Position numbers and translations under genes: made by a program. Below, piece after piece: positions 8,000 through 15,857 of a stretch of DNA of 26,448 nucleotides. The DNA is from Pseudorhodobacter antarcticus (GTDB lineage: Bacteria; Pseudomonadota; Alphaproteobacteria; Rhodobacterales; Rhodobacteraceae). Each line of letters begins with the position of its first letter. The stretch's first letter is position 1. The notes beneath the pieces were generated by a model. That model did not search any database. It saw nothing but the letters and a program-made list of their open reading frames with translations, and had not been told where the DNA came from. The DNA is taken from NCBI GenBank assembly GCA_945897655.1, contig CAMDHB010000005.1:1-26448 (forward strand), in the 5' to 3' direction.

Positions 8000-9675
8000 G
8001 GCCGGTCTCTGGTCGGGGCTTGCGGGTACTCCCGCGCGGCGCGTTCGGCGGTCAGCACCCCGTCGCGCAGATCGCGCTGAATGGCCGCCGGATCGCGCCG
8101 GGCCGGATCGCCCCAACCGCCGCCGCCGCCAGTGACCAGACGCACTCTGTCGCCGGGGTCAAGCTGCAATCCGGTGAACCGCCCGCGGCTTTCGATCCGG
8201 CCATCGGGCAGAACCCGCTCCATCGCGTTGGCGCTGCCTGGCCCGCCGCCCGCCATACCCCAGGGCAGGGTCAGCGTGCGGCCAAAGCTGGCATGGACGA
8301 CACAGCCGGGCGCAAGGACCGCATATTCCCGCACCAGCCCGTAACCGCCACGATATTCGCCAGCGCCGACACCACCTTCGATGTTCAACCCGTAGCGCGT
8401 GACGCGCAAGGGAAACTTCGCCTCGATCACCTCAACCGAATAGTTGTAAGTGTCGCCATCCGTGAGCGCGATCAGCCCCGCCGTGCCATCCCAATCCGCG
8501 GAGGCGCCCCAGCCGCCATGTTGGGGCTCGACATGGATGAACGGTAGGCCATCCATCCCGGTGCCCGAGATATAGGTAGCGCATAGGCTGGCATAGGACC
8601 CTGCAGAAAACCGGTCAGGGCGCAAAGCGGCCAGCGCTTGCCAGACCAGTTCCGAGGCATGCACCGAGCCTTCGTAATACCAACCGGTCGGTTTCGGCTT
8701 GCGCGCGGTAAAGATCGTGTCGTCCGGGGCGATCACTGTCAGCGGGCGGAACCAGCCATCGTTCGATGGGGCCTGCGGAGCGACAAGCGCCTTGAACACC
8801 GTCTTGACCGCCGATTGCAGCGCACCGCGCGCGCAGTTGATCGGGCCGTCTGTGGCGGGCGGGCAGCCGGTGAAGTCGGCCTCCAGCCGGTCGCCGAGCA
8901 CGCGCAGGGTGACGGTCAACACAATCGCCACATCGCTCACGCCATCGCCGTCGATGACATCGTGGGCAGTGTAGTCGCCATCGGGCAAAGCGAGGATCGC
9001 CGCCCGCGCCAGCCGTTCGGAACTGTCGAGGATGTGGTGAAAGGCCGCCGACAGCGTGGCTGCGCCATATTTCGCGACGATCTCGGCAATCCGGGCCTCG
9101 GCGATGCGGACGGTGGCGATCTGGGCATTCAGGTCGCCCATTGCGATATCGGGCAAGCGGACGTTTTCGCGGATGATGTGGATCAACTCTTCGTTCAGCC
9201 GCTCACCGCGCACGATCTTGAGCCCGGGCAACCGCAGCCCCTCTTGAAACACCGATGTCGCATTCGGCGGCACCGATCCCGGCACCGCACCACCAACGTC
9301 AAGGTAATGCGCCACGTTGATGGCAATGGCCGTCAGGCTGCCATCAATGAAAACTGGGCGGACGATGGCAAAGTCGCAGGCATGTGTGCCGCCGGCATAG
9401 GGATCGTTGGTCAGCAGGATGTCACCGGGCTCGATCCGGCCGTCAAACTGCCGCAACAGCGATTTGACCTGCGCGCCGAAGGTTCCCGTGAACAGGGTTA
9501 TGCCGTTCATCTGCGCCACCAGATCGCCTTTCGGCGTCAGGATGCCACAAGCAAAGTCGAGCACCTCATAGATCACCGGACTCATCGAGGTTTTTGCCAT
9601 GACGATGCCCATTTCGTCGACGGTCGCGATCAGCTTACCTTCTATGATTTCCTGCGTGACAGGATCCGTCGCCAT
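7996..9675 (-). CDS. hyuB: Hydantoinase/oxoprolinase subunit B (HyuB family)
   Basis: Partner of HyuA, 559 aa, close to the usual HyuB length. The start chosen is ATG at 9675 (MATDPVTQEIIEGKL), which matches the family N-terminus and has AAGGGG seven bases upstream; ATG at 9696 (MAPRGDG) is an in-frame alternative. Seen: the HyuB core blocks SPVIYEVLDFACGIL, DILLTNDPYAGGTHACDFA, PDIAMGDLNAQIATVRIAE, FTGCPPATDGPINCARGA and a C-terminal glycine-rich VTGGGGGWGDP. These are the standard signatures of the family. It is the first structural gene of the operon, 83 bases after the LAL regulator stop on the same strand, and overlaps hyuA by four bases. It supplies the hydrolysis half-site in the heteromeric enzyme. 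It is complete and shows no damage. Confidence 0.93.
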   Translation of the reverse strand: MATDPVTQEIIEGKLIATVDEMGIVMAKTSMSPVIYEVLDFACGILTPKGDLVAQMNGITLFTGTFGAQVKSLLRQFDGRIEPGDILLTNDPYAGGTHACDFAIVRPVFIDGSLTAIAINVAHYLDVGGAVPGSVPPNATSVFQEGLRLPGLKIVRGERLNEELIHIIRENVRLPDIAMGDLNAQIATVRIAEARIAEIVAKYGAATLSAAFHHILDSSERLARAAILALPDGDYTAHDVIDGDGVSDVAIVLTVTLRVLGDRLEADFTGCPPATDGPINCARGALQSAVKTVFKALVAPQAPSNDGWFRPLTVIAPDDTIFTARKPKPTGWYYEGSVHASELVWQALAALRPDRFSAGSYASLCATYISGTGMDGLPFIHVEPQHGGWGASADWDGTAGLIALTDGDTYNYSVEVIEAKFPLRVTRYGLNIEGGVGAGEYRGGYGLVREYAVLAPGCVVHASFGRTLTLPWGMAGGGPGSANAMERVLPDGRIESRGRFTGLQLDPGDRVRLVTGGGGGWGDPARRDPAAIQRDLRDGVLTAERAAREYPQAPTRDRP

Positions 9676-9732
9676 GCCATCACCCCTTGGTGCCATCGAG
9701 AACAGATTAGCAAAGCCGCCGGTCAGAACGAG

Positions 9733-9748
9733 CCACCCATTTGGGTGG
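9733..9748. promoter_or_regulatory. Small dyad between the LAL regulator and hyuB
   Basis: Seen: CCACCC-ATTT-GGGTGG, a perfect 6-bp inverted repeat in the 83-base gap. It has no T-tract on either side. It could be a weak attenuator after the regulator gene or an operator for the hyu/pot promoter. It is the only dyad noticed in the gap. Confidence 0.4.
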
Positions 9749-9758
9749 GAGCGACGAA

Positions 9759-12464
9759 TTAGAGCAACAGACCGCATTGACGGGCCGCCGAAATGGCCCC
9801 GGTGCGGGTGTTCACCTTCAGCTTCGCAAAGATGTTGCGCAGGTGGAATTTGACGGTGTTTTCCGTCAGATCAAGTGTGCGGCCGATCTGCTTGTTGGTC
9901 TGCCCGGCACTGATCAGGTGCAAGATGCCATGTTCGCGTTCTGTCATTTCCACTGCCAAAGCCCGGTCGCCGGTACCATGGCTGACCGGCACAGGCGGCG
10001 GCATGGGCCTGGTGGTGCGTAATGCATCCAACTGTGCCGCGATCAGGGCGGGCAGGCCCGCACGCCGGGCCAGCGCCCCCAGATCTTCGAGCAGCGTGGC
10101 CCCCTCAGTCAAAAAGGCCGCAACGAAATCGCGGACCGGAACCGCCAACAACAGGGCCGACAACAGTGACGCCGCCGCGGCCTCCCGCCCCTCGGCCAGC
10201 ATCAGGCGCAGGTCGATAAGATCGACCTCGATCCTGTTTGGTACATGCAGGCGCACCATCTGCATGGCGCGCAGGGCATCCGTCACGGCCCGCGCTCTGC
10301 GCAGATCGCCGGTCGCCGTCATCCAGCGCGCCCAGAACGTCGCTGGCACAGATCCACGCAGCCGCAGCGACAGATCATTGGCCACCATACTTGAAAGCGC
10401 GTCGCGGCCCATGTTCGACCGTTCGGCCCAGCTTGCCGCCTCGTCCGGACTACCCGCCGCCAGCAATAACCGTGCCTGACCTCGTTCGACCAACCGCCGC
10501 AACCGGTCAAAACCGCGCCGCTGCGCCCAACGCCGAGCCTCGGCGATGGCATCCTGAGCGCCCACAAGATCACCCGTCACCAGCGCCACAGTCTGCCGTG
10601 TCAGAAACCCGGCGGCAAAGATGTCGAACCATGCGTCGTGGCGCTCGATATGCGGCAGTGCCCAGTCCAGCGGGGCCGCCCCTTCAGCCAGATCGCCACG
10701 CTGCACCCGCAATTCCGCCATCAACACCTGCCCGATCGCATCTAAATCGCAACCGGGGCCCATATGGATCTGCGCATCGTCGATCAGCCTTGTGTAGTTT
10801 TCCGTCGCCAGAACGGTGTTTCCAGCAAAGAACGCAGCCTGACCCATATGGATGTATTGGTGCATCGCGCCGAAATGCGCGCCCGAATCCAGCAGGCAGC
10901 GAAAGGCAAGCTCACCATAAACACCCGCGCGTTCCAGTTGGGTCCGGGACAGGAAGTTGAACGACAGCAGGTTTAAGACCAACCCGCGATGCACCTGCTC
11001 CAGATCGCGGTCCGCCGTCAGGTCTGCCTCCAGCGCAGACAACTCGATGTTGCTCAGCCGCGTGTCAGCATAAAGTGAGAATAGCGCCCGCACGACCCGG
11101 ATCTGCCGCGCCAGCACCATATCCGTTGGATCCGCCGATGTCTCGACCCTGCGCAGGTAATGAGACGCAGCTTCAGTCTGGCCGGCCTTGGCATGGAATA
11201 CCGCAATCCCCAGCAAGGTCAACGGATAGGGGCGCAAGTCGATCTGCACGGCCGCATCCCCGACTAGGCGGAATAGCGACCCCCCGCCGCGGAGCGACCT
11301 GTAAATCACCCGCCAACCGCCCGCCCGTTCGAGGATTGCCGCCGCCTGCGACGGGTTTGCAGCCATAAGTGCATGGTTGATCGCGCGGTCAATGTCGCCC
11401 TGTCCCTCGAACCAGTCGGCCGCTCGCCGCAACACATCCGTCGGATTGATCCCCCGCCTAAGCGCTTCTTCCGTCAAGAATGTCCGAAACACCGGATGAA
11501 ACCTCAGCCAGTGCCGCGCCTCGTCCAGCATGGCCAGCGGCAAGGCATATTCGCCCAGATCGAAAAAAAGCCTATGAGCCGAAGCCTCTCGTGTCACCGC
11601 AACGGCGAGTTCGGGCGATAGTTCTGGCAGTGCTGCGGTCTGGAACAAGAACCATTGCACCTCCGCGGGCAGGCTCGACACGACCTGTTCGGACAAAAAC
11701 CGGCCCATGTCCGGGTCATGGCCCAGCACCGCAAGCGCCCCCGCCGCCCCCGCATTTTCCCGCAGCAGCACGCGCACCATCTGGAGTGCCACGGGCCAGC
11801 CTTCGGCGCGCTGCATAAGCGTCTCGATCTGCTCCGCGCTCAGCCGGGCCGCCGCATCCGCCAGAAACTCGATGGCCTCATGCTGCGAAAAGCGAAGGTC
11901 GGTTGGACCGATCTGGCGCAGATCTTCGGCCAGACGCAATGCTGACAGCGGCAGGCGCGGCGGCGTGCGGGAAATGATGACAAGCCGCAGGTTCTTGCAC
12001 ACCGGAGATGCAAGCAGAGCGGCGATCAGCCCGTCCGCCGTGGTTGACTGACCCAGATGATAATCGTCAAGGAACAGAACCAGCGGTGCCCGCAGCGCCT
12101 TGACCCGGGCCTTGACCATGGCAACAAGTGTCGCCACGGAAAGGCTCCCCAGATCGCCCGACCGACCCTGCGTCCGCCCTCCTTCGCCATGCGCTGTGGT
12201 CGGGCCAAGGCTGGCAAGGAACCCGATCAGGAAAAGCGCCGGTTCGTTCTGCTCGGGCGACAGCGAAAGCCAATGAGTCCGAACACCGTCCGCCGACAGC
12301 CGTTCGAACCATTGTCCGGCAAGCGACGTCTTGCCGTACCCGGGAGCAGCGACAATAGCCGTAAGTCGCCTGACGGGTTCCCGCGTCAATTCGCGCAATA
12401 GCGCGCGTCGGACGACCTTCTGCGAGGCCCGAGGAGGGAGGTTGCGAAGACTGGTAACTTCCAT
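9759..12464 (-). CDS. MalT-like LAL transcriptional regulator (ATP-binding LuxR family)
   Basis: Large ATP-dependent activator of about 901 aa. ATG at 12464 is preferred because the conserved start of the family (LPPRASQKVVRRALL) follows within ten residues; a GTG at 12539 would add 25 unremarkable residues, and neither has a clear ribosome binding site. Seen: Walker A APGYGKT (40-46), a Walker B-like LVLFLDDYHL, a STAND/NACHT-like ATPase region, then a long alpha-helical repeat region with many ALA/LLAEG helices. The C-terminal 65 residues are a LuxR HTH: LTENTVKFHLRNIFAKLKVN. Known: in MalT the inducer and ATP drive oligomerisation and activation of neighbouring uptake genes. Inference: it senses the substrate or a metabolite of the hyu/pot module directly downstream. 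Intact. Confidence 0.9.
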   Translation of the reverse strand: MEVTSLRNLPPRASQKVVRRALLRELTREPVRRLTAIVAAPGYGKTSLAGQWFERLSADGVRTHWLSLSPEQNEPALFLIGFLASLGPTTAHGEGGRTQGRSGDLGSLSVATLVAMVKARVKALRAPLVLFLDDYHLGQSTTADGLIAALLASPVCKNLRLVIISRTPPRLPLSALRLAEDLRQIGPTDLRFSQHEAIEFLADAAARLSAEQIETLMQRAEGWPVALQMVRVLLRENAGAAGALAVLGHDPDMGRFLSEQVVSSLPAEVQWFLFQTAALPELSPELAVAVTREASAHRLFFDLGEYALPLAMLDEARHWLRFHPVFRTFLTEEALRRGINPTDVLRRAADWFEGQGDIDRAINHALMAANPSQAAAILERAGGWRVIYRSLRGGGSLFRLVGDAAVQIDLRPYPLTLLGIAVFHAKAGQTEAASHYLRRVETSADPTDMVLARQIRVVRALFSLYADTRLSNIELSALEADLTADRDLEQVHRGLVLNLLSFNFLSRTQLERAGVYGELAFRCLLDSGAHFGAMHQYIHMGQAAFFAGNTVLATENYTRLIDDAQIHMGPGCDLDAIGQVLMAELRVQRGDLAEGAAPLDWALPHIERHDAWFDIFAAGFLTRQTVALVTGDLVGAQDAIAEARRWAQRRGFDRLRRLVERGQARLLLAAGSPDEAASWAERSNMGRDALSSMVANDLSLRLRGSVPATFWARWMTATGDLRRARAVTDALRAMQMVRLHVPNRIEVDLIDLRLMLAEGREAAAASLLSALLLAVPVRDFVAAFLTEGATLLEDLGALARRAGLPALIAAQLDALRTTRPMPPPVPVSHGTGDRALAVEMTEREHGILHLISAGQTNKQIGRTLDLTENTVKFHLRNIFAKLKVNTRTGAISAARQCGLLL

Positions 12465-12775
12465 AGCAGGGGCCACTTTTTGACGAACAGGGAATTCATC
12501 AATGATTCGGGCGCTTGGAAGGTCAGGACCTCGAATCACTCAAAGCAATAACGTGGGGCATCTGATCGACTGTCAAGCGAGCGGCAATGACAGAAATTAT
12601 CGCCGGTTTGAGTTGCACAGTGAATTGGCCTGCCGCAAGAACCGAAACATAGCTTGGCGTAGGACGCTGTTTTCTGGGTCATCGGGTCACATCGCCGAGC
12701 GGCAGCTTTACGCAATGCTGCTGTGCGGCAAGACTTGTGCCTAGCCGACCGCCATGGGCAGAAAGCGCAGATGGC
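12465..12775. other. Intergenic region upstream of the LAL regulator
   Basis: About 310 bases between the regulator start and the end of the broken unknown gene on the same strand. It should carry the regulator promoter, but I see no convincing -35/-10 pair. A plus-strand open frame here has no recognisable similarity. If the GTG at 12539 is the true regulator start, the region is shorter. Confidence 0.4.
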
Positions 12776-13498
12776 CTACTGAAGCTTCACAGGCTGCAGT
12801 TCGCCGTCGGTATCCAGCCTCATCGCGCTGCGCCACAGCGGCATTTTGAAGACGTGGTGCACATGCTTGCCCTTGCGCACTTCACGGGTCTCGGTCAGCA
12901 ATCCCGCCCATTCAAGCGGTCTCAGGACGCAGGAGGAGCACGCCGCCATTTCGCGCCATCCTGCGTTGTCCCAATCATGGTCCTCGCCCTACAAGGCCAC
13001 AAAAAGCGACCTCTCTGTGGTGCGATGGTCGGCCCTGACGTTGATGACGTTCTTCCACACATCCCATTTCCCGAAGGGACGATCTTCAAAGCGGGCGTAA
13101 GACGAGTGGTCGATCTGAAGAATGAAGAAGGGGATGAGTTCTGCAAACAGCCGCGCTGGCGCTCCCGCTAGCACTGCCAGACGCTTGGTCAGGCGAAATT
13201 CCCCTTTGAAGTGGCGGCTTAGGCGCAGGATGATCAGAAGCTGGTGCAGCACCTCGAGCGGCGGGAATTCGTATTCATTGATGACCTTGCTGAAGCGGAA
13301 CATTTCTTCTGCGCTCTTTCCTGGCCAGTCAAAATGCTCGACAGCCCAATGCACAAAAACCCGCTTGAACTCCATTGTCTTGGTCAGGCCGATGGCACCA
13401 TGCTCCTGCGCGTACCGAAGCGTCAGCAGCCCAGCACGCAGCAGAGGCGACGCGGCCAGGTCAAGATGATCATCGGGAAGGGTGCGGAACTCGATCAT
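12776..13498 (-). pseudogene. Conserved protein of unknown function, interrupted by one amber codon
   Basis: Seen: from ATG 13498 the frame reads MIEFRTLPDDHLDLAASPLL and continues about 169 codons to TAG at 12991-12989 (after SLFVAL). The same frame then goes on without any further stop as GEDHDWDNAGWREMAACSS to MRLDTDGELQPVKLQ and TAG 12778-12776. Total length would be about 239 residues. A single change of a TAC/TAT tyrosine codon to TAG explains the break, since the continuation aligns with no gap. I recall similar uncharacterised proteins in Rhodobacterales, but no function. No membrane segments or known catalytic motif. It could be a very recent pseudogene, a sequencing error, or a readthrough gene; the first is most likely. 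An upstream in-frame start at 13540 overlaps the terminator and is rejected. Confidence 0.65.
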
Positions 13499-13538
13499 GG
13501 CGCGATGCTGCCACAAGACCCTCCTCGGTGCCAAACGC

Positions 13539-13562
13539 AAAAAGCCCCCGCTTTTCAGGGGG
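13539..13562 (-). terminator. Rho-independent terminator downstream of the tRNA-fMet fragment
   Basis: On the minus strand the sequence reads CCCCC-TGAAAAGC-GGGGG followed by CTTTTT, a classic GC stem with U-tract. It sits about 100 bases after the 3' end of the tRNA-fMet fragment, so it probably belonged to the original tRNA transcription unit. It also insulates the broken gene starting at 13498 from upstream reading. Confidence 0.8.
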
Positions 13563-13658
13563 ACTCGTCAAACGTTGAGGTGGCGTTGAGGTAAAACGCG
13601 AGTGTCTATACACAAGTGTTTTTGTCGGATTCTAACCATTTGGAAAGGTTAGAGATTT

Positions 13659-13703
13659 TGGTTGCGGGGGCAGGATTTGAACCTGCGGCCTTCAGGTTAT
13701 GAG
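13659..13703 (-). other. 3' half of initiator tRNA-fMet(CAU): probable attachment-site scar
   Basis: On the minus strand 13703 to 13659 reads from CTCATAACCTGAAGG through GCAGGTTCAAATCCTGCC to CCCGCAACCA. This matches the anticodon CAU, variable loop, T arm and CCA end of alphaproteobacterial initiator tRNA. Identity stops abruptly at 13703 in the anticodon stem; no D arm or 5' acceptor strand follows. Known: tyrosine integrases often recombine in tRNA genes and leave a duplicated 3' end at the far boundary. Inference: this is the distal att half-site of an island extending to higher coordinates, with the intact tRNA beyond the integrase and outside the window. Confidence 0.8.
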
Positions 13704-14017
13704 TCGCGGCGAACAAACTATGAACAATCCCTCAGAACCGCGCTATCCTTCGCATTTTCCGTGGCTTGCAGCCCCGTCGCCCGCGCCGTCCTTACGCCGG
13801 ATTTCGCGCTGAACCGCAGCAAACCCTTCCCGCTTGCTTCCACTGTGCTTCCGCACGGCCAACGGTTGATGTTCCGGAAGCATGAACTCATCAACTCAGT
13901 TGATCGCAAACGGCCCATAGCATGCGGCCATGATGCCAAGCAGGCGCAGACGTATCTGGTCCGAGACGCATTGGGGCGACTTTAGGCGAAATCCGCGGCC
14001 CGGCGGGTTCAGGGAAA
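13704..14017. other. Unassigned DNA between the tRNA scar and the PhyH gene
   Basis: About 310 bases. A plus-strand open frame starting in the tRNA fragment (QDLNLRPSGYE) is the familiar false translation of a tRNA gene. Around 13930-13985 the frame reads MMPSRRRRIWSETHWGDF, faintly like a creatininase-family N-terminus, but the similarity is too short to call. No other feature is supported. Confidence 0.4.
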
Positions 14018-14854
14018 TCAGTGCTCACTGGTCGGAAGGTCCTGCGTGGTTCCGCAAGGGCCGCCATCCATGTTCACCGCGATCTCGTGCTTCGCGCCAT
14101 CAAAACTCAGCGCTTCATAATAGTGGCTCATCTCCATAGTGCTTTTCGGGACATAGTGGAAGATGAGCGAGCGGCGAAACCTGTCGGCGCTGGTATTTGG
14201 CGTCGAGCCATGGATGACGCTGCCGTTGAAAAACAGCACGTCTCCCGCCTTGAGCCGCATCATCTGCGGTTGAAGTCCTGGCGGCGGCTCGACATGCTCG
14301 GTGGTGAAGGACTGGGAGGCGTCTGCCAACTCTGGGCAGGCTATGTCCAGCGCCGCCGTTTGCGGCACGAACATCATGCCGCCATTGTCTTCGTCGGCAT
14401 CGTCGACCGCGACCCAAGCTGCCATGCACGTACCCGGCTTGACGCGGAGATAGAAATTGTCCTGATGCAGGTCCTGTCCGCGTGCCCCGGGTGGTTTGAA
14501 ATAGAACATGGAACTGCAGGCGAACGGCTCTTCACCGAAAAGCTCGGCCAGAATTGGCCGCAACCTGGAATCGCGCATGTAACGCATCGCGAGTGGCCCG
14601 ACCGGTTTGTCCGCATGCTTATGCGGACTGAGCATCCGCGGATAGAAGGAGAGCGGGTCACCCGAGACCGCTGGCGCGCCCGGACGTGCTTTTGGCACAT
14701 CGGAGAGACCGGGCACCGGCCCTTCCTTGGCAGCCGCCATGAAGGTCGAGCGGATGTCGTCGATCTCGGTGGCGCTGAAAAGACCGCGCATGGAAAGAAA
14801 ACCGTCGCGGCAAAATTGGGCGCGTTGCGCGTCCGTTAGCTCAACACTGTTCAA
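14018..14854 (-). CDS. Phytanoyl-CoA dioxygenase (PhyH) family Fe(II)/2-oxoglutarate oxygenase
   Basis: Cytoplasmic oxygenase, 278 aa, normal PhyH length. TTG at 14854 is preferred as start: GGAGG lies six bases before it and the protein then opens LTDAQRAQFCRDGFLSMRGL, the typical family beginning. An upstream ATG at 14908 lacks such a site and would intrude on the divergent promoter. Seen: the iron triad as HQD (H130, D132) and H215 in GSVIHGSTPN, with downstream arginines (ADRFRRS) for 2-oxoglutarate. Also seen: CMAAWVAVDDADEDNGGMM and MRLKAGDVLFFNGS. Known: members hydroxylate acyl-CoAs, amino acids, phosphonates (PhnY) and other small molecules. It is divergent from an AraC regulator with an 88-base shared promoter region, so it is probably a target of it. 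Substrate unknown; possibly the imported ester or its alcohol. Confidence 0.9.
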   Translation of the reverse strand: MNSVELTDAQRAQFCRDGFLSMRGLFSATEIDDIRSTFMAAAKEGPVPGLSDVPKARPGAPAVSGDPLSFYPRMLSPHKHADKPVGPLAMRYMRDSRLRPILAELFGEEPFACSSMFYFKPPGARGQDLHQDNFYLRVKPGTCMAAWVAVDDADEDNGGMMFVPQTAALDIACPELADASQSFTTEHVEPPPGLQPQMMRLKAGDVLFFNGSVIHGSTPNTSADRFRRSLIFHYVPKSTMEMSHYYEALSFDGAKHEIAVNMDGGPCGTTQDLPTSEH

Positions 14855-14921
14855 AGCCGACCTCCATGTGGTGTCAGCAATAATAGCGATGCGCGGCGGT
14901 CTGCCCATGGCACATCATGCA

Positions 14922-14942
14922 CAATGCATATAATATTGTGCT
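14922..14942 (+). promoter_or_regulatory. Promoter and dyad for araC; probable leaderless start
   Basis: Seen: a perfect -10 hexamer TATAAT at 14930-14935, seven bases before the ATG at 14943. The expected transcription start is therefore at or next to the A of the ATG, and no ribosome binding site precedes that ATG. No good -35 is visible, as expected for an activated promoter. A dyad with arms ACAAT (14922-14926) and ATTGT (14936-14940) brackets the -10, a natural place for autoregulation. Confidence 0.55.
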
Positions 14943-15776
14943 ATGACAACCGTAACTACCCCCACAAAATCAGCGGGCATCGAACTTCTGGTCGGGCATT
15001 TCCATGAAGGATCGAGCTACGGCATTTTCCGCGGCGATGGCGTTGGCGACTGGCTGCTCATCGCCACGGTCAGCGGCAAGGGCCGCTTTGGATATGCCGG
15101 CGGAGAACTGATCACCGAGCCCGGCGACTGGGTGCTGATCCGCCCGGGCACGCCCCATGGCTATGGCGTCGAAGCGTCGTTGAAGCGGTGGGAGCTCCTC
15201 TGGGTCCATTTCCAGCCGCGCCCTCACTGGCTGCCATGGCTCGAATGGCCGGCGGTTAGCCCAGGACTCTGCACGCTGGCGATTGGGGATGGCAGCACCA
15301 TGGACCGCTTCCGTGAGGTCCACCGGCAGTTTACCGGCGATCTTCGGCGCAGCGAGGCCTATGCGATGAATTCCCTGGAGGCCCTGCTTCTCGACTGCGA
15401 CCGCCAGAACCCCTTGGCGGCGATGTCCAGCTTTGACCCGCGTGTTCGACGCGCAATGGACTACCTCGAGCGCAACCTCGCCCGGAAAGTCACGCTCGCC
15501 GATATTGCCGCCGCCGTCGGCCTGTCTGCGTCTCGGCTGGCGCATCTGTTCCGCACGCAATCCGGCCAAAGCCCGCAGCAGCATCTCGAGGGCCTGCGCA
15601 TGCAGCGCGCCGCCGAACTGCTGAAGCGGACCAGCTTGAGCATCAAGCTGATCGCGGATTCGGTCGGTTTCGACAGCCAGTTCTATTTCTCTCAACGCTT
15701 CAAGGCCTGGAATGGCCAGAGTCCGAGCAGCTACCGCTCCAACGCCAGAATCGGGCCAGATGCCGGGTCGCCGTGA
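14943..15776 (+). CDS. AraC-family transcriptional regulator
   Basis: One-component regulator, 277 aa. Seen: an N-terminal cupin-like ligand pocket (GDWVLIRPGTPHGYGVE, residues about 60-78) and a C-terminal double HTH. Helix-turn-helix 1 lies in VTLADIAAAVGLSASRLAHL and helix-turn-helix 2 in IADSVGFDSQFYFSQRFKAW, ending with the family tail GQSPSSYR. ATG at 14943 is the only fitting start; it has no ribosome binding site and sits just after a TATAAT, so the message may be leaderless. It is divergent from the PhyH gene and convergent with the dpp operon, between two parts of the catabolic block. Known: such AraC proteins bind a sugar-like or small organic effector and activate nearby genes. 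Inference: local activator of phyH and perhaps dpp and the sulfatase. Confidence 0.92.
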   Translation: MTTVTTPTKSAGIELLVGHFHEGSSYGIFRGDGVGDWLLIATVSGKGRFGYAGGELITEPGDWVLIRPGTPHGYGVEASLKRWELLWVHFQPRPHWLPWLEWPAVSPGLCTLAIGDGSTMDRFREVHRQFTGDLRRSEAYAMNSLEALLLDCDRQNPLAAMSSFDPRVRRAMDYLERNLARKVTLADIAAAVGLSASRLAHLFRTQSGQSPQQHLEGLRMQRAAELLKRTSLSIKLIADSVGFDSQFYFSQRFKAWNGQSPSSYRSNARIGPDAGSP

Positions 15777-15796
15777 TGCGGCAGCCCCGGGCCGCA
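15777..15796 (+). terminator. Weak hairpin at the end of araC
   Basis: Seen: TGCGGC (15777-15782), an 8-base loop, GCCGCA (15791-15796), immediately after the araC stop. No clear T-tract follows. It lies in the 81-base gap between convergent araC and the dpp ATPase gene and may act in either direction. Low confidence. Confidence 0.35.
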
Positions 15797-15857
15797 GGCT
15801 TTGGGCCCGTCAGCAGGGTATGCTTAAGACTGCGCTGATGCCATGGTGGCGCGGGCG

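Noticed and set aside
7067..9762. Plus-strand open frames of 337 and 374 codons
   Set aside because: Antisense to hyuA and hyuB, whose signatures are unambiguous.
13659..13703. Functional tRNA-fMet gene
   Set aside because: Only the 3' half is present; the D arm, 5' acceptor strand and part of the anticodon stem are missing.
13662..13985. Open frame starting QDLNLRPSGYE after the first residues
   Set aside because: This is the well-known false protein obtained by translating the antisense of a tRNA 3' end; the tRNA fragment explains it.
13930..13985. Possible creatininase-like N-terminus (SRRRRIWSETHWGDF)
   Set aside because: Fewer than 20 residues of weak likeness and no following conserved block; not supportable without a search.
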